From positions 1 to 56,716 of IMG/VR virus record IMGVR_UViG_3300025407_000978: a DNA stretch of 56,716 nucleotides; one strand, written 5' to 3'. The stretch is from a virus. Each line of letters starts with the position of its first letter. Position 1 is the first letter of the stretch. Shown piece by piece: positions 50,173 to 56,716 of the stretch. Both the position numbers and the translations under genes were made by a program. The notes below the pieces were generated by a model, which saw nothing but the letters and a program-made list of their open reading frames with translations, had not been told where the DNA came from and searched no databases.

Positions 50173-50180
50173 TATTTAGC
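50173..50180 (-). promoter_or_regulatory. Late-like promoter box for the curli operon
   Basis: GCTAAATA on the minus strand, one mismatch from NATAAATA, in a setting like the better box at 50594 (both have AGTAG shortly after). Expected start 50167. Confidence 0.5.
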
Positions 50181-50208
50181 GTTTTTGGGTCGTTTTAATG
50201 TGACGATA

Positions 50209-50577
50209 TTATCTATCGTAGATGCTAGGCTCACTAAGAGGGCTAAATTTTTGAGATAATGCTTTTTTAAAGCCTTCTAAACTAGCAACAGCCATGTCTT
50301 GCATGACTTCACGATCAGCTGGTTTTAATGTTAAGTAACGTTCTACGAACTTTTTGCTGATTTCGTGTGGAATTTTATGTTTTGTGCCGTCTTTAAACTT
50401 AACAGGATAATCACCGTCAACGTCTAAAGCTTTGCGTAACTGCATTAAAATATGCGGAACTTTATCCTCATCTGGATCATTAGGTAAGTCGTCTTGATCT
50501 TCCCAATCATCGTGTTTAGCCTTTTTTACGGGGCTTTTTTTATGTTTCTTTTCGATTAAAAATTCATTACTTCTCAT
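50209..50577 (-). CDS. Probable packaged protein with capsid-targeting N-terminus
   Basis: 122 residues. The N-terminus MRSNEFLIE, followed by Lys-rich KKHKKSP, looks like a T4 capsid-targeting sequence cut after Glu9. The rest is charged with an acidic stretch (DLPNDPDEDK) and a helical C-terminus. GATAAATA late box and AGAGGAAA ribosome site upstream. Function unknown; likely an internal protein. Confidence 0.65.
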   Translation of the reverse strand: MRSNEFLIEKKHKKSPVKKAKHDDWEDQDDLPNDPDEDKVPHILMQLRKALDVDGDYPVKFKDGTKHKIPHEISKKFVERYLTLKPADREVMQDMAVASLEGFKKALSQKFSPLSEPSIYDR

Positions 50578-50593
50578 AACATTTCCTCTACTA

Positions 50594-50601
50594 TATTTAT
50601 C
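50594..50601 (-). promoter_or_regulatory. Late promoter box for the 50577 gene
   Basis: GATAAATA on the minus strand; expected start 50588, 11 bases before the ATG with GAGG in between. Confidence 0.7.
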
Positions 50602-50643
50602 ACATTACAAAGGTTATTAGTATAGCACATTTTAAATTTTATG

Positions 50644-51249
50644 TCAATTTTTTATACATTTTTTTGCCCAATTTGAAAAAAAACATTCACGTTCTATTGG
50701 ACAGCCAGGTAATAAATTGTCCAAACAATGCCCAAAATAACTATCATGTATAACCAATGAATTTGAAATACAAGGCAGTTTAAACCCACTATGTTGTTCG
50801 TCAATACTAACTCTTAAAGACCCATCAAATTTGTTGGTATATTCTTGATCCCAGTTATTATGTGTATAAAATATGCCTACATAAAGTTCATTATTTTTAT
50901 ATTTTATTGTTGGTAAGCGATGTTTATGCCAGGGGAATCCATGTCTTTGATTATTTTTTTGCGCTCCAACCTGCACTAATTCTATGTCAGTATTTTCAAT
51001 TTCACTTATAATTTTGTTGATTGTTTTAAGAAGTGTTACAAATGCTGAACCAATATTAAATTCCCAGTTATCTAATTCTGTATAGTTAGGAATATCAAAA
51101 CATCTAATTACAGGATTAATATTGTGTTCCCCTGGACATAACCACAAATTACTTTTTTGTTGTTGTATATTATTAAAGGCCAAATCATCTAATACATCAA
51201 ATACTTGATATACGTTATGATTATCTATTGTATAGGTTTTTATGTTCAT
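50644..51249 (-). CDS. 2OG-oxygenase-like protein with altered metal motif
   Basis: 201 residues. HGFPWHKHRLP, LYVGIFYTHNNWDQEYTNKFDGSL and SLVIHDSYFGHCLDNLLPG with a later Arg are laid out as in 2OG oxygenases, but the HxD position reads HKH, so iron binding is uncertain. Tandem with another oxygenase-like gene upstream (one-base overlap, TAATG). Confidence 0.55.
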   Translation of the reverse strand: MNIKTYTIDNHNVYQVFDVLDDLAFNNIQQQKSNLWLCPGEHNINPVIRCFDIPNYTELDNWEFNIGSAFVTLLKTINKIISEIENTDIELVQVGAQKNNQRHGFPWHKHRLPTIKYKNNELYVGIFYTHNNWDQEYTNKFDGSLRVSIDEQHSGFKLPCISNSLVIHDSYFGHCLDNLLPGCPIERECFFSNWAKKCIKN

Positions 51250-51845
51250 TATTCGTCATACCATAGTAATGTTAAAATATCACGATTATCCATAGTATTT
51301 ACGTTAGGATGAAAAAATTCATGCCCAAACATTTGATTATGTCCTACAATTGTTTTTGGTTTTAACTGTGCTACAAACCCCAATCCCCAATGCCCGGGAC
51401 TATCTGGATATATACTTACTGTAAAAGTATCGCTTTGATTTTCAGGTAATTCTGGACCCAACATAAAAACACACAACAATCTTTTATTATCAGGTATATT
51501 GTCTTCGTGGTAATCTTTATGCCAGGCCATTGATTCAGGATTACGATAAAACCTAATACCGTGCAATCTAGGATTACTAGCACCCTCAATTATTAATTTT
51601 TGTTTGGTTAACTTAAACAATTCAATAAAATGAATATTAAAAATACTAGCAAGATCATCTAACTCAGACACATAGGTACGTACCCAACCCTCTGAGCCTT
51701 CGTTTTTAAAATCTACATTTTTATTAGAATCTACTATTATATTATTTCTAGTTACGTATGATTCTTTTGTTTGCATTAATGCTGAAAACAAATCTTCTGA
51801 TAAAAAGTTATTTTGTAAAAAACATTTATAGTCTTTTATGTTCAT
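51249..51845 (-). CDS. 2OG-Fe(II) oxygenase-like protein
   Basis: 198 residues. SMAWHKDYHED gives HxD, FGHEFFHPNVNTMDNRDILTLLW the distal His and Arg. LHGIRFYRNPE precedes HxD as usual in prolyl-hydroxylase-like folds. The start overlaps the methyltransferase stop by four bases. Substrate unknown, but two tandem oxygenases plus a methyltransferase suggest stepwise modification of one target. Confidence 0.65.
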   Translation of the reverse strand: MNIKDYKCFLQNNFLSEDLFSALMQTKESYVTRNNIIVDSNKNVDFKNEGSEGWVRTYVSELDDLASIFNIHFIELFKLTKQKLIIEGASNPRLHGIRFYRNPESMAWHKDYHEDNIPDNKRLLCVFMLGPELPENQSDTFTVSIYPDSPGHWGLGFVAQLKPKTIVGHNQMFGHEFFHPNVNTMDNRDILTLLWYDE

Positions 51846-52783
51846 TTAAAACCAATTTTCATATATCGTTGATATTTGACTTCGGGATCTTCTAATGAAA
51901 TTTTGTTTAGATATACTACTTTGCGTAATGGAAACAACTCATCAAATTCTTCTAACGTTGAAGTTCTAGTTGGAACGTCTTCTACGTTATTACGACCTTG
52001 CATAGCTACTAGTACATTGTTAGGTACAGCATCTAACCAATCCGTATCCATGTCATTAGTAGAACAATTAATTACTGTTGCTGGTTTTTCATAAACTACA
52101 TCTTTGGCATCTTGATGTAATAATATTACTCTTCCCTCATCATATAAAGGTTGTAATAATTTTTCACTAGCGTTTAATAGTTTTTCATCAGTTTCTACTA
52201 ATACTAAATCATCAAATTTTATGCCAGCTTGTTGTAAGAATATCCCAATATTGCCATACCAACTACCTAATGCATAAATTCTGCCTGCTGATTTACCTTT
52301 TAATAACTTAGCTAACTTTTGACACAACCACATTTTACTGTCTACCAAATCAACTGTAAAACTTCCCTCTAATGTGTCAGGGCTTTGTTCTTGAATAGAT
52401 TGTTCTGTGATATATTTGTGGGGTAGAAATTTTAATTGTCTACGCACACCTTTTATATTATCTTTTATTTCTCGCCATTTTTCTCTAGTGATTTGATCTT
52501 CGTATTCTTTACCTTGTAGAAAACCTGAAGAAACTTTTAATTGTAATGCTAAGAATTCTTTTTTTTGTTTTATAAGTTTTTCTAATTCAGCTTTTAATCT
52601 AGGTTCTATATCTTCTCTATTTGGGTTGATCATTACTGCAGGACGAGGGTCATCAAGTTGTGCTGTTGTGTAATATCCTGCCGGGCTTTTAACTACCTTA
52701 TGTCCAAGTTTATCTGCTGCTTTTTTTGCAAAGTAAAAAGCTGAATATGTTTTAACTTCGGAAATAAATTCAAATGGTTTCAT
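51842..52783 (-). CDS. Methyltransferase-fold protein with capsid-targeting N-terminus
   Basis: 313 residues. MKPFEFISE at the start fits the T4 capsid-targeting pattern with cleavage after Glu9. Residues 1-130 are helical and basic; then GRIYALGSWYGNIGIFLQQ is a SAM motif I variant, LVLVETDEKLLNASEKLL the acidic strand, and ATVINCSTNDMDTDWLDAVP a motif-IV-like strand. A packaged methyltransferase acting early in the host is an attractive inference. Confidence 0.65.
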   Translation of the reverse strand: MKPFEFISEVKTYSAFYFAKKAADKLGHKVVKSPAGYYTTAQLDDPRPAVMINPNREDIEPRLKAELEKLIKQKKEFLALQLKVSSGFLQGKEYEDQITREKWREIKDNIKGVRRQLKFLPHKYITEQSIQEQSPDTLEGSFTVDLVDSKMWLCQKLAKLLKGKSAGRIYALGSWYGNIGIFLQQAGIKFDDLVLVETDEKLLNASEKLLQPLYDEGRVILLHQDAKDVVYEKPATVINCSTNDMDTDWLDAVPNNVLVAMQGRNNVEDVPTRTSTLEEFDELFPLRKVVYLNKISLEDPEVKYQRYMKIGFK

Positions 52784-53271
52784 ATATGCACAGGTTTATT
52801 CATTACAACATACTGATCTCGTTTATCGTATGGCATACGCATTAGAAATTCCATAGCTTCATCATAGTCACTAAAAGTTGCTATAACTTGTTTTGTATGT
52901 TTATGTCTTACTAGATAATTAGCTGCTTCCCAAATCTCTTCAGTTCCGCGATTTTTGTTCCAAAACCGTTTACCCGCGTGTGTTAGCCCTTGACTTTTCT
53001 TAATTGTATAACCTTTATTTTTCATAAAATTATACATTTTATTTGCGATACCTTGTCCTCGATAGGGTTTTTTAACATGTGTGTAGTATGAAAAGATTTT
53101 TTTAGGACCACTGACTTTCCAATCAACATGTCCTAATTCTATGTTGCCTGTTTTGTCGTAAGCTGTTAATTTAATTTCATTATTTGTGCCACTACCTAGG
53201 CTGAGCATTAACCCATCATAATATTCTTTATGTGGTTCAGTGTCTTCAATTAAAAATTCGTTCGCTCTCAT
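52780..53271 (-). CDS. GNAT acetyltransferase with capsid-targeting N-terminus
   Basis: 163 residues. MRANEFLIE is the clearest capsid-targeting-like start in the window. The GNAT core has HVKKPYRGQGIANKMYNFMK, the acetyl-CoA loop (Q/RxxGxG/A), ending near residue 105. The C-terminal 50 residues (WEAANYLVRHKHTKQVIATF) form a separate small domain. Likely acetylates a host or phage protein after injection; inference. Confidence 0.75.
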   Translation of the reverse strand: MRANEFLIEDTEPHKEYYDGLMLSLGSGTNNEIKLTAYDKTGNIELGHVDWKVSGPKKIFSYYTHVKKPYRGQGIANKMYNFMKNKGYTIKKSQGLTHAGKRFWNKNRGTEEIWEAANYLVRHKHTKQVIATFSDYDEAMEFLMRMPYDKRDQYVVMNKPVHI

Positions 53272-53516
53272 CGTTTTTTAACCCTACCACGAAACCCAGC
53301 TGGCATACTCATAATCGTCAATTGTAGCCCATACAGGGTCTTTTCTTTAGTATTTCTGCCAAAGGCTAAATCCATGTATTCTTTACTGCCTACCTTAATA
53401 CCACGATCTTTTATTATCTGAGCAATATTAGGACGTTGTTTATCTTTAATATCGCTGATTTTATCTACACCAGCAATACGTTTCCACTTTTCAAGTTCCT
53501 TTTCCCAATCTTCCAT
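53268..53516 (-). CDS. Small basic hypothetical protein (82 aa)
   Basis: ATG 53516 overlapping the nuclease stop by one base. Helical N-terminus (WEKELEKWKRIAGVD), then a basic end FRGRVKKR. NIAQIIKDRGIKVGSKEYMDLAFG looks like a helix-turn-helix-sized unit, but no DNA-binding family is evident. Four-base overlap with the GNAT gene. Confidence 0.55.
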   Translation of the reverse strand: MEDWEKELEKWKRIAGVDKISDIKDKQRPNIAQIIKDRGIKVGSKEYMDLAFGRNTKEKTLYGLQLTIMSMPAGFRGRVKKR

Positions 53517-54346
53517 TAGTCGTCCTTAGCATTAGCACCGCACTTAGCTTTTTTAGCATTAGTTAGTTTGCCGTAGTCAATAGGCCATTCTTTACCAACA
53601 GCTAATTCTTTACCGTTTTTAGGTAACATAATCATCATGCCACTGTCAGTCATAATGTCTTTAACTGGTTTACGAAACTTAGTTAAGTCATTGCCTAAGT
53701 TAGGATATGGATCAACATGTGGAAATTCCCAACCTGCGTATTCACCAGTTTTATTATTGAATATAACTTTGAAAAATGCGTGTGGAACAACTACACCACT
53801 GCCAATCTTTTTGTCATTGCTATCATAGATAGCACCACTGATTGCTGTATATTCTGTGTTGCCTTGTACTACCCAACCACGAAAACTTGTTTCTAATAAT
53901 TTCCATATACCGCGATTCAAGCTACCTGCTTGCGGTGTCATGTTAGTCATTAAGAAACTTTCATATTCAATTTGTTGGTCCCAGCTTTGATCGCCGTCTG
54001 GTGCCATATGACCTTTGTCATAACCTGTTTTTGCGTAGTCATTTGGTGTTGCGCCATTTTTAATACTGTTATCACTTGTAAATGCGTTACTACGTTCAAC
54101 ACAACCTAATGCGTGATCAGGTGTTAGTGTCCATTCTACGTATTCTGGAATTTTACTACTTGCGTCATAACCAACTAGATATGCTTGACGGCAAATCTGT
54201 GTCAACTGTGTTTTACTAATAGGTGCGCCATAAACTGCATGTACACTACATTGTGACACTGGCAATGGATCACGTTGTGTCCATGCATTACTGCTTGTGC
54301 AATAACCTAATAGTAACAAAGCTCCGATAATGTATAATTTTTTCAT
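53516..54346 (-). CDS. Secreted DNA/RNA non-specific endonuclease
   Basis: 276 residues with a signal peptide (cleavage near Ala21). The active site YDKGHMAPDGDQSW is the DRGH motif with Arg replaced by Lys, and NMTPQAGSLNRGIWKLLE supplies the metal-binding Asn and conserved Glu. SSKIPEYVEWTLTPDHA is the typical N-terminal strand. Acts in the periplasm or outside the cell; could degrade incoming or host-released DNA. Cys residues at 33 and 52 may form a disulfide. Confidence 0.88.
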   Translation of the reverse strand: MKKLYIIGALLLLGYCTSSNAWTQRDPLPVSQCSVHAVYGAPISKTQLTQICRQAYLVGYDASSKIPEYVEWTLTPDHALGCVERSNAFTSDNSIKNGATPNDYAKTGYDKGHMAPDGDQSWDQQIEYESFLMTNMTPQAGSLNRGIWKLLETSFRGWVVQGNTEYTAISGAIYDSNDKKIGSGVVVPHAFFKVIFNNKTGEYAGWEFPHVDPYPNLGNDLTKFRKPVKDIMTDSGMMIMLPKNGKELAVGKEWPIDYGKLTNAKKAKCGANAKDD

Positions 54347-54347
54347 A

Positions 54348-54788
54348 TTATTCTCTTTCTGTTTTTAATGTTGCTTCTAACATCCAACTAAGTTTTGTGT
54401 ATAAGTCTTGAAGTTCAGCCATATAATTAGCAATACCCTGTGCATTAGCTTCGGTAGCAACATCAAAAATTTCAGTAACTAAACCTGTCATTATTTTGCT
54501 ATCTGCTAATAATTCTCTTAACATTAATTCAGCACGAGGAATCATTGGTTGTTCTTTAATAACACTTAACTCTAACATTCTAGCCAATGTTTCTGGTGTG
54601 TATACATCTAATGTTCTGATGTATTCAGCAACAACATCTATTGTTTCATAAATGTTTTCATAAGTCTTTAATAAAAACTTATGATATTGTGGGAAATTAC
54701 TTCCCTCAATATTCCAATGGAAGCCATGTGTTTTTGTGTATAAAACAAATGTGCTACCTAATAATACTTTTAATTGTTCTGCTAACAT
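54348..54788 (-). CDS. dps: Dps-like ferritin
   Basis: 146 residues. LYTKTHGFHWNIEGSNFPQYHKFL and IYETIDVVAEYIRTLD hold the His, Asp and Glu ligands of the Dps ferroxidase at the dimer interface; helix 4 is DLYTKLSWMLEATL. No basic N-terminal DNA-binding tail. Would oxidise and store iron with H2O2 and protect DNA. AAGG lies upstream. Confidence 0.85.
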   Translation of the reverse strand: MLAEQLKVLLGSTFVLYTKTHGFHWNIEGSNFPQYHKFLLKTYENIYETIDVVAEYIRTLDVYTPETLARMLELSVIKEQPMIPRAELMLRELLADSKIMTGLVTEIFDVATEANAQGIANYMAELQDLYTKLSWMLEATLKTERE

Positions 54789-54792
54789 ATTC

Positions 54793-54933
54793 TTACCTTT
54801 TATTAATCATATCGCTTGCTTTGTGCTGCCAAATATTTGGAAATATACCATGCACTATTAATACTACTGCTATTTGCCACGCTCTTAATAAATGCTTTAC
54901 ATAATTCATATTTACATCTTTTAAGTGTGACAT
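54793..54933 (-). CDS. DUF6356-like small membrane peptide (46 aa)
   Basis: 46 codons from ATG 54933 with TAGGAG eight bases before. Pattern NYVKHLLRAWQIAVVLIVHGIFPNIW ... ASDMINKR matches the short DUF6356 protein of proteobacteria (sYl.H...A....l.Ha..P......S..i). One membrane helix. Function unknown. Between dps and the large zinc-ribbon gene. Confidence 0.55.
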   Translation of the reverse strand: MSHLKDVNMNYVKHLLRAWQIAVVLIVHGIFPNIWQHKASDMINKR

Positions 54934-54943
54934 TTATAATCTC

Positions 54944-56716
54944 CTAGTATGTCATTGCTGTTATTCTTCTAGGACCTTTGCTTTTAAAAGGTCCATATTC
55001 TTCTTCGTATGTTCCCCTTGGCATTCCACCGCCACCAACACCCGCGCTACCGCCGCCCATGCCAGTGCTATTAGTTTCTTCTAATGATGCCATACCAACG
55101 CCAACTAAGAAACTTGCCAATACATATTTGATTGCTGATTTCCAGTCTTTTTTATTAACTATGCTTACCATTGTTGGTATAACAGTGTTTAATATACCTT
55201 GCAATAATACATTTGTTTCACGTGGACTTAAATCATGTCCACTAGCAAAGCCAAGTATTTTGCCTGCAAGTATAGCCCTTACTGCTGTGATAACTCCACC
55301 TTGAATCATTGGGTTTTCACGTGCTTTGTTTAATACAGATATTACTTTCTTTTTAATTCTAGCATCAGTAGCTTGACCGATTAATTCTTGTGCTTTACTA
55401 TCAAAATCTTTTACAGGTTTTGCACTAGTGCCGTTAAGTGTGTTTTTATAAAAGTCAACAATTGTATCAGTTAATTTGTCTGTGTTTATTGCTGATTCTT
55501 TATCTTCTGTAACAATTTCTTTTTTAACTTCTATTTTTACATTAGGATTCTTTTCTTGCATGTAATCCAATAATGATTTTAATTCAGTTATATCATTTAT
55601 ACCAAAATACATTACAGGTTTATTGTTAGCATAAACTACACGATATTCTTTTTTCTGTGTTTGTGGATTATATAAACCTATTGTACGTGCTTCTTCTACT
55701 TCTACACTTGATTTTATTTTAACGTCAGCCTTAGGATTTGCTTTTTTGTAATCTTTTACTAACTCTTGCATAGCATCAAGATTCTTCATAGTAATTTTTG
55801 GTTTACCATCGATCATTAAAGTATAATAAGGAACATTTGGATCAAACTTTTCAGTTTGAATACCTTTCATAATTGCACTTTCTTTATAACCAGCTGGAAC
55901 GGCTTTATAATTTACAGCGTTATCAAAACTATCCATTTCTTTTAAACCAGCTGGTTTAGCTTTGAACAAACGATATGATTGTCCTGCTGCACCACCTTGT
56001 CCGCCGCCTGCATATGAAGTATCTTCGTTTTTTGGCTTTTTGCCAGCTTTTTTCATAGCGATAGCAATAGCTGCTTGTTGTGCTGGATTTGCTGCCTCAT
56101 GTGTATTCATTTTTTCTGATTCAATATAATCAACCATATCTTCAAATGGTTCAGTTGCTGCTTTAAAGAAAGCATTTTCTAAGTCATAAACAGATTGTTT
56201 AGCATCTGTTAAATGATAGTCTAAGTCAACACCTGCACTTTTAGCAATTTGATCAACTTGTCCTAAGACATTAATCAAATCACCTTCATAATTTTTTACA
56301 GCTTTTGCTGTTTGTAGGGCTTTTTGTTGTGCCGCTTTTACTTTAGCTATTTGATTTGGGTCAACAGCTTCATCCATAACACTTTCGCTTTTATTGCCCC
56401 AGTTACTAGCACCAGCTTTGCGGCACTTAACTAATGCACCACTTGCATATGCACTGGGCCATACTTTATAACGGCGCTTGACTTTGTAATAGCAGGCATC
56501 TTTCTTTTCGTTAATCATATCTTCACTGACTAACTCACCACCACAATGTGGACATTTTTCTTCCGCCACACCTTCTGATGCTCTAATAGCATGACCACGT
56601 TGATCAACTTTTACTAATTTTCCACCTATGCGTTCGGCGTGAGCCTTGGCTTCTTCGCCTTGATGTAATTTATATGGAGTATTGAATTCATTCTTTTTAG
56701 GAGACTGTACAGACCA
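54944..56716 (-). CDS. Large zinc-ribbon phage protein, 5' end outside window
   Basis: The frame is open from the right edge to the stop at 54944 (at least 590 residues); a GTG at 56569 is probably internal, since 49 upstream codons are coding-like (KLHQGEEAKAHAERIGGKLV). Features: CPHCGGEL zinc pair, then YYKVKRRYKVWPSAYASGAL and VKCRKAGASNWG, a domain repeated in T4-like phages, a Gln/Ala-rich helical region, two related beta units around YYTLMIDGKPKITMKNL and YRVVYANNKPVMYFG, a helical domain near 400-500 with hydrophobic segments, and a Gly-rich end. Probably a virion or injected protein. Confidence 0.6.
   Translation of the reverse strand, partial: WSVQSPKKNEFNTPYKLHQGEEAKAHAERIGGKLVKVDQRGHAIRASEGVAEEKCPHCGGELVSEDMINEKKDACYYKVKRRYKVWPSAYASGALVKCRKAGASNWGNKSESVMDEAVDPNQIAKVKAAQQKALQTAKAVKNYEGDLINVLGQVDQIAKSAGVDLDYHLTDAKQSVYDLENAFFKAATEPFEDMVDYIESEKMNTHEAANPAQQAAIAIAMKKAGKKPKNEDTSYAGGGQGGAAGQSYRLFKAKPAGLKEMDSFDNAVNYKAVPAGYKESAIMKGIQTEKFDPNVPYYTLMIDGKPKITMKNLDAMQELVKDYKKANPKADVKIKSSVEVEEARTIGLYNPQTQKKEYRVVYANNKPVMYFGINDITELKSLLDYMQEKNPNVKIEVKKEIVTEDKESAINTDKLTDTIVDFYKNTLNGTSAKPVKDFDSKAQELIGQATDARIKKKVISVLNKARENPMIQGGVITAVRAILAGKILGFASGHDLSPRETNVLLQGILNTVIPTMVSIVNKKDWKSAIKYVLASFLVGVGMASLEETNSTGMGGGSAGVGGGGMPRGTYEEEYGPFKSKGPRRITAMTY

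Noticed and set aside
56567-56569. GTG at 56569 as the start of the large right-edge gene
   Set aside because: Coding-like sequence continues in frame for 49 codons to the window edge, so the gene is partial and the GTG is likely internal.

Overview
The window looks like a stretch of a large T4-like myovirus (a T4 / marine cyanophage type of lineage) with an AT-rich genome and a Gram-negative host. Evidence: a T4-type family B DNA polymerase (26687-29401), a gp45-type sliding clamp (25881-26606), an RNase H-type 5'-3' exonuclease (5065-6066), a DsbA-like dsDNA-binding protein (29401-29661), many tiny overlapping ATGA/TAATG-linked genes on one strand, GIY-YIG homing endonucleases, T4-style late promoter boxes (NATAAATA), and N-termini resembling T4 capsid-targeting sequences. 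No tRNA, integrase, CRISPR or rRNA was seen. Both edges cut a gene (1-665 and 54944-56716).

Layout. 0-8 kb: small phage genes, a lipoprotein with a glycosidase-like TIM-barrel under its own sigma70 promoter, a free-standing ClpX-type zinc finger, a 2OG-Fe(II) oxygenase, the exonuclease and a ParB-like protein. 8-14 kb: a GIY-YIG endonuclease, UV endonuclease UvdE, a Gp88-family protein, a possible ADP-ribosyltransferase-like protein, a sugar epimerase and a glycosyltransferase. 14-26 kb: 7-deazaguanine genes (QueE, QueD, FolE) with a DpdA/TGT-like transglycosylase, a phosphoribosyltransferase, a FeoA-like protein, Smr, small proteins and two GIY-YIG insertions. 26-30 kb: the replication core. 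30-41 kb: likely packaged proteins, then a surface-modification island with a GT-A enzyme, three tandem GT-like paralogues, a 2OG oxygenase and a run of P-loop sulfotransferase-like proteins. 41-50 kb: a ferritin-like protein and methyltransferase, then one long operon with two holin-like membrane proteins, CsgF, CsgG, a curlin-repeat protein, a FecR protein, a second curlin-repeat protein, a CHASE2-class III nucleotide cyclase and a class 3 lipase. 50-56.7 kb: oxygenases, a methyltransferase and a GNAT enzyme with capsid-targeting-like N-termini, a secreted nuclease, a Dps, a DUF6356-like peptide and a large zinc-ribbon protein.

How it fits together. Early genes (lipoprotein, exonuclease, ParB-like, QueE, UvdE, clamp, dsbA) sit behind near-consensus sigma70 promoters. 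Late genes sit behind T4-like late boxes. Four of these late boxes are followed, exactly at the expected +1, by a stem-loop; one of the four heads the curli-like operon. FolE, QueD, QueE and the transglycosylase suggest that phage DNA carries a 7-deazaguanine base, and the absence of QueC here suggests it may be the 7-carboxy form. The most striking content is the curli-like secretion and cyclase operon. The second is a set of late-expressed enzymes (GNAT, methyltransferase, metallopeptidase, Gp88-type and others) that appear tagged for packaging into the capsid and delivery into the host.
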